Source of the DNA: Candidatus Woesearchaeota archaeon
GTDB lineage: Archaea; Nanobdellota; Nanobdellia; Woesearchaeales; UBA11576
Direction of reading: 5' to 3'
DNA length: 64,000 nt
Assembly: GCA_018668595.1 (NCBI GenBank)
Contig: JABJCP010000013.1
Coordinates: forward strand, 128,116-192,115
Below, in pieces: positions 30,201 through 37,337 of this stretch. The position numbers and the translations under genes are program-made. Below the pieces are notes generated by a model, which was given only the letters and a program-made list of their open reading frames with translations, was not told the DNA's origin and did not search any database. Position 1 is the first letter of the stretch. Each line of letters begins with the position of its first letter.

Positions 30201-32264
30201 ATCATTATTTTCTGTACAGTCAGAAGATCCACAACAAGCAGATTGAGTATCGTAACTCCAACAACCTTTCTCGTTACAATTTCCATCAAATTTACAACCT
30301 GCTGCAACACAACCAGTTTCATTACTATTATAATTCCAACAGCTTAAAGTAGAATCTCCAGAACACCAAGTATTCCAATTACATGATGAATCTGCAGAGC
30401 AAGTAGCATTTGTGTCATAATTCCAACAAGCTTGTTCTTTACAATTATAATAAGTATTCCATGAACAACCTGCACCATCTCCGCAAGAAGAAGAATTCCA
30501 ATAATTCCAACAAGCAGTCGAATCATAACAATTCCAACCATTCCATGCACAATCTAACGATGAATTATATGCTTCACAATTAGTTTCGGTTGAAAAATCC
30601 CAACAATTAAGTTCTCTACAAGAATTCCATTCAGTATCCCAATCACATTCAGACCGTTCATCACAATTAGTTTTAGTCTTATAATTCCAACAACCAGGAT
30701 TTTCACACCAACCATTTCCTTCCCAACTACAACTAGAAGCACCATCACAAGTAGATTGATTAGAATAATCCCAACAACCTTCTTCAAAACACCAACCATC
30801 ATTATTCCATTCGCAATTAGTTTGAGCATCACATGAAGTTTCATTATTTTGATGATTCCAACAACCAGGACTATTACAATAAGAACCATCCCATACACAA
30901 TCTCCTGAATTTTCAGAATGACTTAAACATTCAGATTGATTATTCCAATTCCAACAACCTTGTTCATAACAATAAGAACCATCTGAGTTCCAAATACAAT
31001 CTATACTAGATGCTTCACAACCAGTTTCAGAATCATAATTCCAACAATTTTCATCTCCACACCAACCAGCATCTTCATTCCACTCACAATTAGACCAAGT
31101 ATTTAATTCTGAATGAGTTGAACAATCAGTTGAATTAAATGCATTCCAACAACCATAATCTTCACACCAACCACTACCTGAAGATTCAGAACGCCAAAAA
31201 CAACTATTAGCTTCACAATTAGCTTCTGTTGAATATCCCCAGCAACCCCTGTTCTGACAAGCACCCCAAGCACAATCAGAATCAGCTTCACAAGTTTCAG
31301 AGGTAGAATAATCCCAACAATTACTAGATCCTCCCATCATAGGCCCATCAGGACGACATTCTGCACGCCATTCACAAGTTAAACCTTCAGAATTAGATTC
31401 ACACGTCGAGGAATCAGTACCATCAAATATAAAACAATCTTTCATATTACATTCTCCAACAGAACAACCTTCAGCAGCAGCACATGCCTCAAGATCATCA
31501 TCATAATTCCAACACTCAGTATTACTACCACTACCCCAACAAAGAGAAGTATCCCAATAACAACCTTCTTCTTCACAAACAGATTCAGATGCGTAATCCC
31601 AGCATCCGCCAAAATTCATACATTGATATCTCCCCATCCATTCATCATATTCCCACTCGCAACCTTCCATCTCATTACAAGCAGATTCAGTGTTTTGATT
31701 CCAACAATCGAGTTGTTCACACATACCTTCACCGTTTGACTCCCACATACAACCAGACACATCAGAACATTCAGCATTAGAATTTTTATTCCAACAATCA
31801 TCATCGCCAGCCTCTTCCATACAAGACCAACCATCCCAATAACAATCAATATCTTCATGAGCTTCGCAATCATCGCGATTATTTTGATTCCAACAAGTTA
31901 TTTCTTCGCAATAAGCATTACCTTCAAATTTACAACCTGAAGCAGCAGAACAAGTTGAATTAGACTCATAGTTCCAACAACCAGCACCATCTTCACACCA
32001 GCCAGTCTCGCCGCTAGATGTCCATGAACAAGAAAGACCTAAATCTCCTGCAGATGTACAATCATCTTGCTCCCACAAACTCCTACAATCAAGCCGATAA
32101 CAAGAGTCCATCCAAGAATCCCAACGACAATCCGACGCATTTATGCAAGTGGTTCTAGTATCTAGATCCCAACAGTCAGTTGCAGAAACAAACGATGTAA
32201 GCACAAAAACAAAAACACACAATATAGAATAATATAAATATTTAGATACATCTCTTTTATTCAT
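24252..32264 (-). CDS. Giant Cys/Trp-repeat surface protein
   Basis: 2670 residues. A signal peptide (YLYYSILCVFVFVLTSFVSA) is followed by some 35-40 recognisable copies of a repeat of about 30 residues over roughly the first 1150. The consensus is G-C-W-N/D-Y-x5-C-x5-C-x-W-N-x5-C. More divergent copies run to about 1750. Two NGxDDDxDGxxDC modules (near 1490 and 2060) resemble calcium-binding motifs of surface proteins. After a Gly/Ser/Thr linker (near 2455) and a Pro/Glu-rich stretch there is one C-terminal membrane segment (WLYVGAAIVIIAVLLFIFI) and a Lys-rich cytoplasmic tail. GGTGG precedes the ATG. It should be an extracellular, disulfide-rich stalk or coat protein; the repeat family is not one I can name. 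Confidence 0.8.
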   Translation of the reverse strand: MNKRDVSKYLYYSILCVFVFVLTSFVSATDCWDLDTRTTCINASDCRWDSWMDSCYRLDCRSLWEQDDCTSAGDLGLSCSWTSSGETGWCEDGAGCWNYESNSTCSAASGCKFEGNAYCEEITCWNQNNRDDCEAHEDIDCYWDGWSCMEEAGDDDCWNKNSNAECSDVSGCMWESNGEGMCEQLDCWNQNTESACNEMEGCEWEYDEWMGRYQCMNFGGCWDYASESVCEEEGCYWDTSLCWGSGSNTECWNYDDDLEACAAAEGCSVGECNMKDCFIFDGTDSSTCESNSEGLTCEWRAECRPDGPMMGGSSNCWDYSTSETCEADSDCAWGACQNRGCWGYSTEANCEANSCFWRSESSGSGWCEDYGCWNAFNSTDCSTHSELNTWSNCEWNEDAGWCGDENCWNYDSETGCEASSIDCIWNSDGSYCYEQGCWNWNNQSECLSHSENSGDCVWDGSYCNSPGCWNHQNNETSCDAQTNCEWNNDGWCFEEGCWDYSNQSTCDGASSCSWEGNGWCENPGCWNYKTKTNCDERSECDWDTEWNSCRELNCWDFSTETNCEAYNSSLDCAWNGWNCYDSTACWNYWNSSSCGDGAGCSWNTYYNCKEQACWNYDTNATCSADSSCNWNTWCSGDSTLSCWNYNSNETGCVAAGCKFDGNCNEKGCWSYDTQSACCGSSDCTENNDCGWEDNSWCGDVGCWDYVTESTCDADSICNWNDNYNYCYEVGCYAYNSNANCSEQSFRNCVWNDVSNYCYQGGCWNYNTESSCDTDDSGYGNCNWNSEWNSCQEQGCWYLEDQTTCDVRSDCEWQSSGWCYNLGCWNYNTDEDCSANSDCDWNDDYEYCYEKGCWDFSDSTNCTALTKCSWNNASDYCYEQGCWDYNSNATCAGDDNCFWGANSYCTQGGCGDYSNNDLCTADASEYGGCAWDSTWGYCYEEGCWSNSNQTECDSASCYWNSDGWGWCSEEGCWDYYTQSNCEGASGCLWESTYDYCYEEGCWSQSNTSDCSTAGCNWHTDSWGWCEEFSCWSLSSSDACNNESDSIACTWQDDQWGGYCEDVGCWNWDGNETGCTDYSITGALSLNCTYSGQWCEPALGYCAQYNGRQSDCMDTKYCEYDYTDDECNEPDSAGATEFEDDMILYNPQCWLFDADSAACNNVTICNYTASSCDNLAGQESSTIQCENITNRDLCTSLPALSTCCQWRSGNCTTDNLGDSCWANLQEPPTGAKQCDDYNAYSNQDLCEQIAGSPWYMPCVWNNDYCDFNMDGVGETKDIRTQERCENFGNVWNTETYCDDNGTAVTTDDMLKLEEWCDAGSGTSTTVRNCGRYCYDCEYQNNGTVWDSSTLAQQACTGSGASCEFTEDINAPNSFGYCGKSTAITTSGSCDSRCASCNDVEDDSTTSTPETKIACLESESDCKWVKNLANKSIGTCKKESALICEDKCSACTRTECSSYGLGVAGSCEWDSDEELCLPLNFNAELCANGKDDDGDGETDCDDAGCSFECGEGDLMHDCYKFDALGETICTNSLDSSGINCTWNSDPWGGSWCGHPSETCWQYDDNAATCNSQNGACRYNAGAGFCDFNKTVAESCFGKLESSCSTDCKWITDENNPRGGFCDFKMFALCHQSNMTSQSVCTSGTNSQYCAWEFSSDSPNGGWCNPKCFSLDENSCGSSSKCEWMSGWCEPNMTMSGDCVGFDNNQASCESAPACVWDPAGEELGDDCDIDFTDTTYIKVDCETSYYDETNCNADSNCTWVIDRFNVDNDFFGENPGYCNNKAEECYGMIEAQCDAATSFGCEWVSIFGGYELCVHTCNYNSSAGGQNCGDLAGCTEMTGWCDPRGCANMFNNMDRPPEMIAEDDCPESGKPDYMDLCGAGIKDDPDSFGIGVRVTSLTDAAVCNGKDIMDVSVFPPTSEEGSGEEPTKFAFYLDSDGRTDVGCNSSSNAAQGFEWKFVLESTRSEPEGLSKYICKNGEWESSSVKACTMANKICGEAGGPVVMLDKNSAREFNIDGITKFNMRYDFNVRVESMNVSSGVIIDVVSGTYRQGVADFMQEDCAGTADTDGDGLAPRDDPDCEDFFRYGGNKFEDCLNGIDDNNNELVDCDDDECSTTPHCGGSFFSETGDANDNTSATITTYTVEEFLDSAFVKYDSSEPANGTVLFYYNSSRCNVLNKSVYDIGLTNSNIPKYRIGHETYLDSTNLGYALINGSTYFYKLKVCDLAGNPCSTSACLNFTTEQNMRSCGISCQPVYDIIFNADDSDIESSTASDDPTIQWDDGEGYEDKGCGGLGVIRKNYTQTNDLSARITNAASVGGSGLSASTASTTWALEFHGMNVKGAVDTNKTTIDEDELLTGTSGGNSYVGLDHSAWEDLAGELNPDTIDICVPGQHTKLYHCGNVSAISTTACTDVTSQAVAGPTYNSALGCTEFTVPADLGFSVYFGNTPSSGSTGTTGGGGGGGGSSSTTTVATVVIPTESGMPAVVEKNQDITFLTAAGEYVYKVTSIGVDYITIVSQGVIADSVVLKKDVGQIYDFNDDGNLDVKFLLTAVSADSATITTYLIAPPKKPDLLPLFAKKDVVEEVVEEEVPIVEEQPAPVAEPVVAEPEPVVDAPEPVKESWLDVFNFWQPLYWLYVGAAIVIIAVLLFIFIPGKKAENIKIAEVKTDKKKAKK

Positions 32265-32341
32265 GAAGTCCCACCTTCTTTTAGTTTTTTAAATGATTGA
32301 TATTATAAAATTTAAAACCCACAAAATCCCGAAAAAATAAT

Positions 32342-32363
32342 AATTAATAATGATCTATTAATT
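32342..32363. repeat. 8-bp inverted repeat between divergent genes
   Basis: AATTAATA, six bases, TATTAATT. It lies midway between the starts of the giant repeat protein and the RNase P gene and could be a regulator site. AT-rich chance cannot be excluded. Confidence 0.3.
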
Positions 32364-32450
32364 ATTCTATTTAAATTTTTTGTTTAAAACTCGCTAATTC
32401 AATGGTTTAACGGCAATATTACGCTAAGTTAGGTGTTTAGTGGAAATGTT

Positions 32451-32458
32451 TTTATAAT
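32451..32458 (+). promoter_or_regulatory. TATA box of the RNase P subunit gene
   Basis: TTTATAAT is centred 26 bases before the ATG at 32481, indicating a leaderless message. Confidence 0.55.
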
Positions 32459-32480
32459 AATAAAATAATAACTATTTATC

Positions 32481-32852
32481 ATGGTTGAAACCAGAAAACA
32501 AAGTAGAAATGCTAAACCGCGAAAAAGAAAATATAGTAAAAAATCTGATGATCACATTAAGATTGCAAAAGAAAGAATTAACAAATTATTCGGTGAAGCT
32601 GAATTAATTTTCAATTCTGATTCTAGTCTATCAAATAGATATGTTGAGCTTGCACGAAAGATTGCAATGAAATTTAAAGTTCGCATAGATAGTAGTTTTA
32701 GACGACGATTTTGTAAACATTGTTATAAATATTTAATCCCTGGGAAAAATTTACGGGTTCGTGTTGATTCTGGAAAAGTAATTTATTATTGTTTGGAATG
32801 TAAAAAGTTTTGGAGAATGCCTGTTGGGAATAAATTTAAAAATAAAAAATAA
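32481..32852 (+). CDS. rnp4: RNase P protein component 4 (Rpr2/Rpp21)
   Basis: 123 residues. After a basic N-terminal tail comes the helical region AKERINKLFGEAELIF with NRYVELARKIAMKFKVRI. The zinc ribbon FCKHCYKYLIPG and YYCLECKKFWRMPV gives the CxxC...CxxC that defines Rpr2/Rpp21 proteins. With Rpp29 it forms a module that helps the catalytic RNA trim tRNA 5' ends. Length matches archaeal homologues. It is a conserved housekeeping gene standing alone between two surface-protein genes. Confidence 0.9.
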   Translation: MVETRKQSRNAKPRKRKYSKKSDDHIKIAKERINKLFGEAELIFNSDSSLSNRYVELARKIAMKFKVRIDSSFRRRFCKHCYKYLIPGKNLRVRVDSGKVIYYCLECKKFWRMPVGNKFKNKK

Positions 32853-32982
32853 AACAAATCTTGATTAAGCATTAAAACTTATTGTCTTTTTTTTGGGACA
32901 ATGGAAATTTATGTTTTGTTTTTAAAACCTAGTTTGTCATTAATTCAGTACGACGCGAACATGAGTTTTTACTACGGAAAAG

Positions 32983-32990
32983 TTTATATA
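32983..32990 (+). promoter_or_regulatory. TATA box of the coiled-coil protein gene
   Basis: TTTATATA is centred about 28 bases before the ATG at 33015, consistent with a leaderless or near-leaderless message. Confidence 0.5.
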
Positions 32991-33014
32991 TGAATTTATT
33001 TTCTAAATTTTAAC

Positions 33015-34655
33015 ATGGTGGGTGGTAAAAAGCAGGCGAGTAAAGACGCTAGTAAAAAGCGTACTGATTCTTATACTAGCGTTGTTAAGGTTCGAACGTT
33101 TAGAGAGCTCGACGATGTTTTAAGGAATTCTTTTGGTAATATTAAAAAAGATATGCTTAATCTTCATGAAACACAATCCCAGCAGCTAACATCTACGCGT
33201 GAAATCAAATCAATGATTGAAAGTATGAAATCAAATTTTGTTTCTATTGATAAATTTAATCTTCTAAAAATAAAAATTGCAGAGCTTAATGAAAACTTGA
33301 AAAAATTATGGGATCTGGACAAAAAAGTAGTTGAGTTAGATGCAAAAACAGTTGCAGAAGCAGACTTTGATCAACAAGCAAGTGAATGGGAAAATGAATT
33401 TGAAAAGATTAGACAAGACATTTCCTCTGTGAAGGAAAAAAGTTCAACAGAAACCCAACTCAAAAAACTAGTTCAAGATATTAATGACGAATTTGATAAA
33501 GTAAAAGAAAACATAGATCAAGTTAGAAATATAAAAAATACAATCACAAAAGGCGAGCTTGACAAGCGAACTGACATTCTTAATTCTCAAGCAGACGATG
33601 TTCGAAAAGGACTAAAAAAAGCAGAAAAAGAAATAAAAAATAAAGTAGGCGTAAAACAAGTTGAAGAACTTATTACAGATATCAACTCTGAATTTGATGA
33701 AGTTAAAGAACTAATAGCAGGCGTTAAGCAAGAACAAGAAAAATTTGTTAAAAAAACAGATTCTAATAAAAGATTTAAAAAAGTAGAAGATAGAATAAAA
33801 GAACTGCGTGCAGAAGTTAGCATCATGAGTTCAGAAAATGAGAATTTTCTAACAAAAACACAAGCAGAAAATTTAATTGATGATGTTAACAAAGAATTTG
33901 ACTCAGTAAAAATTGAAATTGATAAATCATTCTCACAAATTAAACAAGTTAAAGACAGCTTTTTAAGAAAAAAAGAATTTATTGAAGCAGACAAAGATCT
34001 ACGCGTAGAAATCGAAGTTCTTGAAAAAGGTCTAAAAGATAATGCTAATGATCTAGTTGAATTACGCAATGAAATGAGTCGCGAAGTAGAGAAAAAAATA
34101 AGCTATGAAGACATGAGTGAAGAAGTTAAAGATTTGAAAAATGAAATTGATCGAGTTCGAGGAAAACTAGATTCTGTAAAGAATGAAGTTGTTTCTGGAA
34201 AAGATCTAAAAAAGATGAATAAAAAATTAAAATATCATTTAGTTAAGATCCAAGATACATTCATTGATGAAGATAAATTTGAAGCACTAGTAGATGAAGT
34301 TGCTGAGTTGAAAGCAAAATTAAGTGGTGTGAAAATTAAAAAAGTAAAAGCTAAGAAAATTTCAGCTAGGAAACTTGCAAAGATGCGGCGAAAAGAAGAA
34401 TTAGATTATTTAATGGATGAAGAAGTTGATTACAAACCTGTAAAAAAATCAAAAATGGGTACTCGCGAGTATAACGGGTTGTTTATCTTTGGAAATTTTT
34501 TAATGATTGTTGCATTCGCACTATTATTATTAGCAATAGGTTTCTTTTTTTGGAATAAAATGTTTTTTACAGACAGCTTTGCAATAGCAGCAGTTGTATG
34601 TTTTATAGTAGGGATATTGATTAGAATTCTTGTTTTAATTAAAAGAGAAAATTAA
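33015..34655 (+). CDS. Long coiled-coil membrane protein
   Basis: 546 residues. A basic N-terminus is followed by about 430 residues of almost unbroken charged helix. Within it a unit recurs at least three times: LVQDINDEFDKVKENIDQV, LITDINSEFDEVKELIAGV and LIDDVNKEFDSVKIEIDKS. This gives a periodic rod. A Lys-rich segment (about 440-490) precedes two hydrophobic segments (about 495-515 and 522-543) at the C-terminus. The rod is therefore probably cytoplasmic and tethered to the membrane. No SMC-type ATPase motifs are present. Function unknown; a scaffold or cell-shape role is a guess. Confidence 0.75.
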   Translation: MVGGKKQASKDASKKRTDSYTSVVKVRTFRELDDVLRNSFGNIKKDMLNLHETQSQQLTSTREIKSMIESMKSNFVSIDKFNLLKIKIAELNENLKKLWDLDKKVVELDAKTVAEADFDQQASEWENEFEKIRQDISSVKEKSSTETQLKKLVQDINDEFDKVKENIDQVRNIKNTITKGELDKRTDILNSQADDVRKGLKKAEKEIKNKVGVKQVEELITDINSEFDEVKELIAGVKQEQEKFVKKTDSNKRFKKVEDRIKELRAEVSIMSSENENFLTKTQAENLIDDVNKEFDSVKIEIDKSFSQIKQVKDSFLRKKEFIEADKDLRVEIEVLEKGLKDNANDLVELRNEMSREVEKKISYEDMSEEVKDLKNEIDRVRGKLDSVKNEVVSGKDLKKMNKKLKYHLVKIQDTFIDEDKFEALVDEVAELKAKLSGVKIKKVKAKKISARKLAKMRRKEELDYLMDEEVDYKPVKKSKMGTREYNGLFIFGNFLMIVAFALLLLAIGFFFWNKMFFTDSFAIAAVVCFIVGILIRILVLIKREN

Positions 34656-34792
34656 TTTTGTTAAGTAGTTCTTGGTTATTTATCGTTATTATCGTTATAT
34701 AATAATAGTGTGTGCTGAATAAAGTTATTTCTATTGATTATTCTGCAAATATTCTATGAAAATAGCAATTGTTTAACAGGTTTGTCGGTAAA

Positions 34793-35944
34793 TTAATTCT
34801 TAAATTTAATTTCTAACTGATCGCAATACATTGAATTAATTAGAACTAAAATATTATGCGCTATAACTAAACATAAAGCCTCGTTAATTTGCGCAACACT
34901 ATTTTTAGAACTTACAGAATTACTTATCCTTCTTTTGATCATAGCAAACGATGTTTCAACATTACTTCTCTTATGATAAAATTGTCTAAAATAACTTTCT
35001 TGTTTTCTGAACATTCTTATCATTTTGTTCCATGCAGGAAAACCTTTTGATCTTGTTTTAAAATTCTTCTTTGGCATTAGAAAAGGTACTGCTCCGGCTT
35101 CTGTTACTGCTTGAGTATTTGCTCTTGAACTATATGCTTTGTCTGCACAAAACCATTTGATATTAAATTTTTCTTTAGCAATATCAAGCAATGGTGTGAG
35201 CATTGGAGAGTCTGCTTGTGTTCCATGAGTTACTCTTGCAGCCACAATAATATTTGTTCTGTTTCCACTTATCGCATGTAACTTTTTGTAATCTCTATGT
35301 TTTTTGTAGTCTAATCTTATTTTTATCCATTGGCTTTTGTCAAATGTGCTTATTCCTGTGCTGTCTATACTGAAGCTTTTTTCAAAATGTGCTACTGGAA
35401 GAGCAGACATTGTAACGAGTCTTTCTAGTATTGGTGTTAGTTGTATTTCATTCATGAAGTCTGCTACTGAGTGAGGTCTTGGAATTGTTGTTGTATAGTT
35501 TTTGTAGTATGCGAGTTCTATTAGTTGAGCGTGTGAGTCGTAGGTTACGCCTCTTAATACTTTTTGTATGCATAAGAATATTTTGTCTTTTATTGGTATT
35601 GGTGGTCTTCCTCGTCTTGAACCGTATGTTTTTATGTTGAGCATTTTTATTAGTTCATGTATTAGTTTTATGGAGTCGTTCCAGTGGTTTTGTCTTGCTT
35701 CGAAATATTTTTTCCGGTTTCTTGGATATTTTATTTTTTGTTTTTTGGGTTTGTATTTTGTTTTGTTTAGGTCGTTGATTGTTGTTTGTGGTTTGTATTC
35801 TATGAGTATTGTTCCGTTTGGTTTTTTCCATTCTAGTTTGTGATATATTTTTCTTGTTCTTTGTTTTTTGGGTTTGATGGGTTTTTGGATTAGTTTGTCT
35901 ATGTGGTATTTTCCTTTTTCTATTGAGTTTTTAAACTTAGCCAT
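34793..35944 (-). CDS. DDE transposase (IS4/IS5-like)
   Basis: 383 residues with the order of a DDE transposase: first Asp in FSIDSTGIS (near residue 195), second Asp in FCADKAYSS (near 262) and the Glu in RSNVETSFAMIKRR (near 333). The YREK-like region around the Glu fits the IS4/IS5 superfamily. The first 100 residues are very Lys-rich. I could not find convincing terminal inverted repeats; only an 8-bp GTTTAACA/TGTTAAAC pair lies near the two ends. It may be an intact insertion sequence, a worn one, or a domesticated gene. TTTCGTCC boxes lie on both sides of its TATA region. Confidence 0.8.
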   Translation of the reverse strand: MAKFKNSIEKGKYHIDKLIQKPIKPKKQRTRKIYHKLEWKKPNGTILIEYKPQTTINDLNKTKYKPKKQKIKYPRNRKKYFEARQNHWNDSIKLIHELIKMLNIKTYGSRRGRPPIPIKDKIFLCIQKVLRGVTYDSHAQLIELAYYKNYTTTIPRPHSVADFMNEIQLTPILERLVTMSALPVAHFEKSFSIDSTGISTFDKSQWIKIRLDYKKHRDYKKLHAISGNRTNIIVAARVTHGTQADSPMLTPLLDIAKEKFNIKWFCADKAYSSRANTQAVTEAGAVPFLMPKKNFKTRSKGFPAWNKMIRMFRKQESYFRQFYHKRSNVETSFAMIKRRISNSVSSKNSVAQINEALCLVIAHNILVLINSMYCDQLEIKFKN

Positions 35945-35955
35945 TTGTTTTAACC

Positions 35956-36053
35956 TTTTCGTCCTTTTTTGTTAAACTTACTTATATTTAATACTTTCGT
36001 CCATTTTCAGTGAAAAAAGACGAAAAAATAGAAAAATTTAAATAAAATCGTCC
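35956..36053. promoter_or_regulatory. Divergent promoter region with repeated TTTCGTCC boxes
   Basis: Boxes TTTTCGTCC (35956-35964), TTTCGTCC (35995-36002) and ATCGTCC (36047-36053), plus GACGAAAA in the other direction (36019-36026). They surround an AT-rich box for the transposase (about 35979-35990) and another for the gene at 36080 (ATTTAAATAAA, about 36035-36045). The arrangement suggests one regulator controls both directions; the AbrB-like protein at 36080 is the obvious candidate. Confidence 0.4.
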
Positions 36054-36079
36054 ACTAATCATTAAAAAAGAGGTTAAAA

Positions 36080-36313
36080 ATGAAATCAGACATCCTAAAA
36101 GAACTCAAACAAAAAATAGGGTACGAAGAAACACCGGAACACAAAATAAAAGCAGTCAAAATAATAAAAGACCAAAGACAATTCAGCATAAGAATTCCAA
36201 AAAAAATATCAGAACTAATGCAAATAAATGAAAAGAAAGATAATTTTGAATTTCATTTAATACCTCAAGAAAACGGATCATTAAAATTAGAAGGAGTATT
36301 GATTAAAGGATGA
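36080..36313 (+). CDS. Small AbrB/MazE-like DNA-binding protein (putative)
   Basis: 77 residues, ribosome-binding site GAGGTT. The segment QFSIRIPKKISELMQINEKK followed by a beta-rich end resembles the swapped-hairpin core of AbrB/SpoVT and MazE-type proteins, where R-I-P-K precedes a helix. The similarity is by eye only. It overlaps the next gene by ATGA, so the two are translated together. The pair faces the transposase across a promoter region with shared boxes, which suggests a regulator. Confidence 0.5.
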   Translation: MKSDILKELKQKIGYEETPEHKIKAVKIIKDQRQFSIRIPKKISELMQINEKKDNFEFHLIPQENGSLKLEGVLIKG

Positions 36314-36558
36314 AAAAAGAAAAAGAACACTTTAACAAAATTGAAAGTAAGATACTTAGAGTTTTATTTCAACAAAAAATTCCTTTAACAATTTATGAAG
36401 TTGCAAAAGAATGTGGCATAAGTTACCCGACGGCAAGAAAGTATTTACGTAAAATTCCTAAAGAAATTCTAAATAAAAAAAAGGAATTAACTTCAACAAC
36501 TTATATGTTTAGAATGGATCTATTCGAAAAAGAAACTAAAAAAAGAAACAAAAATTAA
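36310..36558 (+). CDS. Small winged-helix protein
   Basis: 82 residues. The core IESKILRVLFQQKIPLTIYEVAKE with CGISYPTARKYLRKIP is a clear helix-turn-helix. A short polar C-terminus follows. Start and upstream stop overlap in ATGA. It is probably a DNA-binding partner of the AbrB-like protein. Confidence 0.6.
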   Translation: MKKEKEHFNKIESKILRVLFQQKIPLTIYEVAKECGISYPTARKYLRKIPKEILNKKKELTSTTYMFRMDLFEKETKKRNKN

Positions 36559-36863
36559 ATCACAGCAAGTTTATAAGAATAAATAACTTCTTCTGATTTA
36601 TCATAGCAATTACAAATATACTTTTCTCCCGTCCAAGTTAAGTCGCTACTTTCTGCCGAATATGTATTACATGCTCTAGTGCAGGATTCTTTAGCCGATT
36701 CATAGGTAACAAAAGACTGAGACGTATCTTCTTCGAATAATCCTATAAATGGAATCATAAGTATTCCTGCGATAAAAAGAAGTAACGTTGCTCCTGATTG
36801 AAGCATAGCAAAGTATATTAGTGCTTTTTTCCACCAAGTATCTATTTTAAATTCTTTAGACAT
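36555..36863 (-). CDS. Small membrane protein with Cys-containing outer part
   Basis: 102 residues. A basic N-terminus (MSKEFKIDTWWKK) precedes a hydrophobic stretch of about 30 residues (ALIYFAMLQSGATLLLFIAG and beyond), long enough for one or two passes. The rest carries four Cys (ESCTRACNTY, YICNC) and is probably outside. It is divergent from the winged-helix gene at 36915 and shares its TATA box, so the two are likely co-regulated. Unrecognised. Confidence 0.6.
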   Translation of the reverse strand: MSKEFKIDTWWKKALIYFAMLQSGATLLLFIAGILMIPFIGLFEEDTSQSFVTYESAKESCTRACNTYSAESSDLTWTGEKYICNCYDKSEEVIYSYKLAVI

Positions 36864-36864
36864 A

Positions 36865-36878
36865 CTACATTATTGTAG
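36865..36878. promoter_or_regulatory. Operator 1, CTACA-N4-TGTAG
   Basis: CTACATTATTGTAG, a perfect 5-bp-arm palindrome lying directly against the start codon of the membrane protein gene. It pairs with the copy at 36900. Confidence 0.6.
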
Positions 36879-36882
36879 CATA

Positions 36883-36895
36883 CCTCTATATAAAT
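36883..36895. promoter_or_regulatory. Bidirectional TATA box
   Basis: CTCTATATAAATA is centred about 26 bases from both divergent start codons (36863 and 36915), so both messages would be leaderless and served by one AT-rich box. Confidence 0.5.
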
Positions 36896-36899
36896 ATTA

Positions 36900-36913
36900 C
36901 TACAATTTTGTAG
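36900..36913. promoter_or_regulatory. Operator 2, CTACA-N4-TGTAG
   Basis: CTACAATTTTGTAG lies one base before the ATG of the winged-helix gene. It has the same arms and spacing as the copy at 36865, 35 bases away. It is likely the binding site of the protein encoded at 36915. Confidence 0.6.
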
Positions 36914-36914
36914 C

Positions 36915-37112
36915 ATGAAACGTAAAACTCTAGACGTACAAAACGAAATTCTAAAAGTAATAAAAGCCAATCCAGATATTACTTTAAGTGCTCTAGAGCG
37001 CAAAATAGGCACAAACCCTACTTCTTTGAAAGAACACTGCGAACAACTAGAATTCTTAGGAATAATCAAAATCGAAAGAACAAACAAGACAACAAAATTA
37101 AAAATCAAATAA
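36915..37112 (+). CDS. Small winged-helix regulator, probably autoregulated
   Basis: 65 residues, essentially one winged helix: DVQNEILKVIKANPDITLSA, LERKIGTNPTSLKEHCEQLE as recognition region, then the wing FLGIIKIERTNKTTKLKIK. It starts at a leaderless ATG immediately after a CTACA-N4-TGTAG palindrome, and a second copy covers the divergent membrane protein start. This is the usual layout of an autorepressor that also controls its neighbour. The ligand or signal is unknown. Confidence 0.7.
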   Translation: MKRKTLDVQNEILKVIKANPDITLSALERKIGTNPTSLKEHCEQLEFLGIIKIERTNKTTKLKIK

Positions 37113-37132
37113 ATTATAACTAAAATTTTCAG

Positions 37133-37156
37133 TTTTCTATTTAAAAAAATAGAAAA
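37133..37156. repeat. 10-bp inverted repeat
   Basis: TTTTCTATTT, four A, AAATAGAAAA, followed by TTTTATATAAC. It may end transcription from the gene at 36915, or act as an operator, since it abuts the TATA box (about 37157-37165) that would serve the genes at 37338 and 37540. The roughly 150 bases after it form a leader without a gene. Confidence 0.4.
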
Positions 37157-37303
37157 TTTTATATAACATCACACCATAATCTTATTATAGTAGTATTAAT
37201 TATTTAGCTTGCTAAAGGTAATAAAAAGAGGTAGATAGATAGTTTTATTAATCTTTTCAAAGCAGTTTCTAAACATGAACTTGTTTTCAGAAGATTAAAA
37301 AAA

Positions 37304-37328
37304 CCTCCATTAAATAAATAAAGGGAGG
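37304..37328 (+). promoter_or_regulatory. Hairpin that could hide the ribosome-binding site
   Basis: CCTCC at 37304-37308 can pair with GGAGG at 37324-37328, which is the ribosome-binding site of the ORF at 37338. Only five pairs with a 15-base loop, so an effect on translation is uncertain. Confidence 0.25.
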
Positions 37329-37337
37329 ATTAAAAAA

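Noticed and set aside
24252-32264. CRISPR-like array because of the periodic repeats
   Set aside because: The periodicity is a coding repeat of about 90 bases with variable sequence and an open frame; there are no constant repeats with unique spacers anywhere in the window.
33587-34069. 160-residue frame opposite the coiled-coil gene
   Set aside because: Ser/Phe-rich antisense shadow of Glu/Lys codons; no promoter or ribosome-binding site.
34740-36000. Complete insertion sequence with terminal inverted repeats
   Set aside because: Only an 8-bp GTTTAACA/TGTTAAAC pair was found near the ends and no target duplication, so element borders are not claimed.
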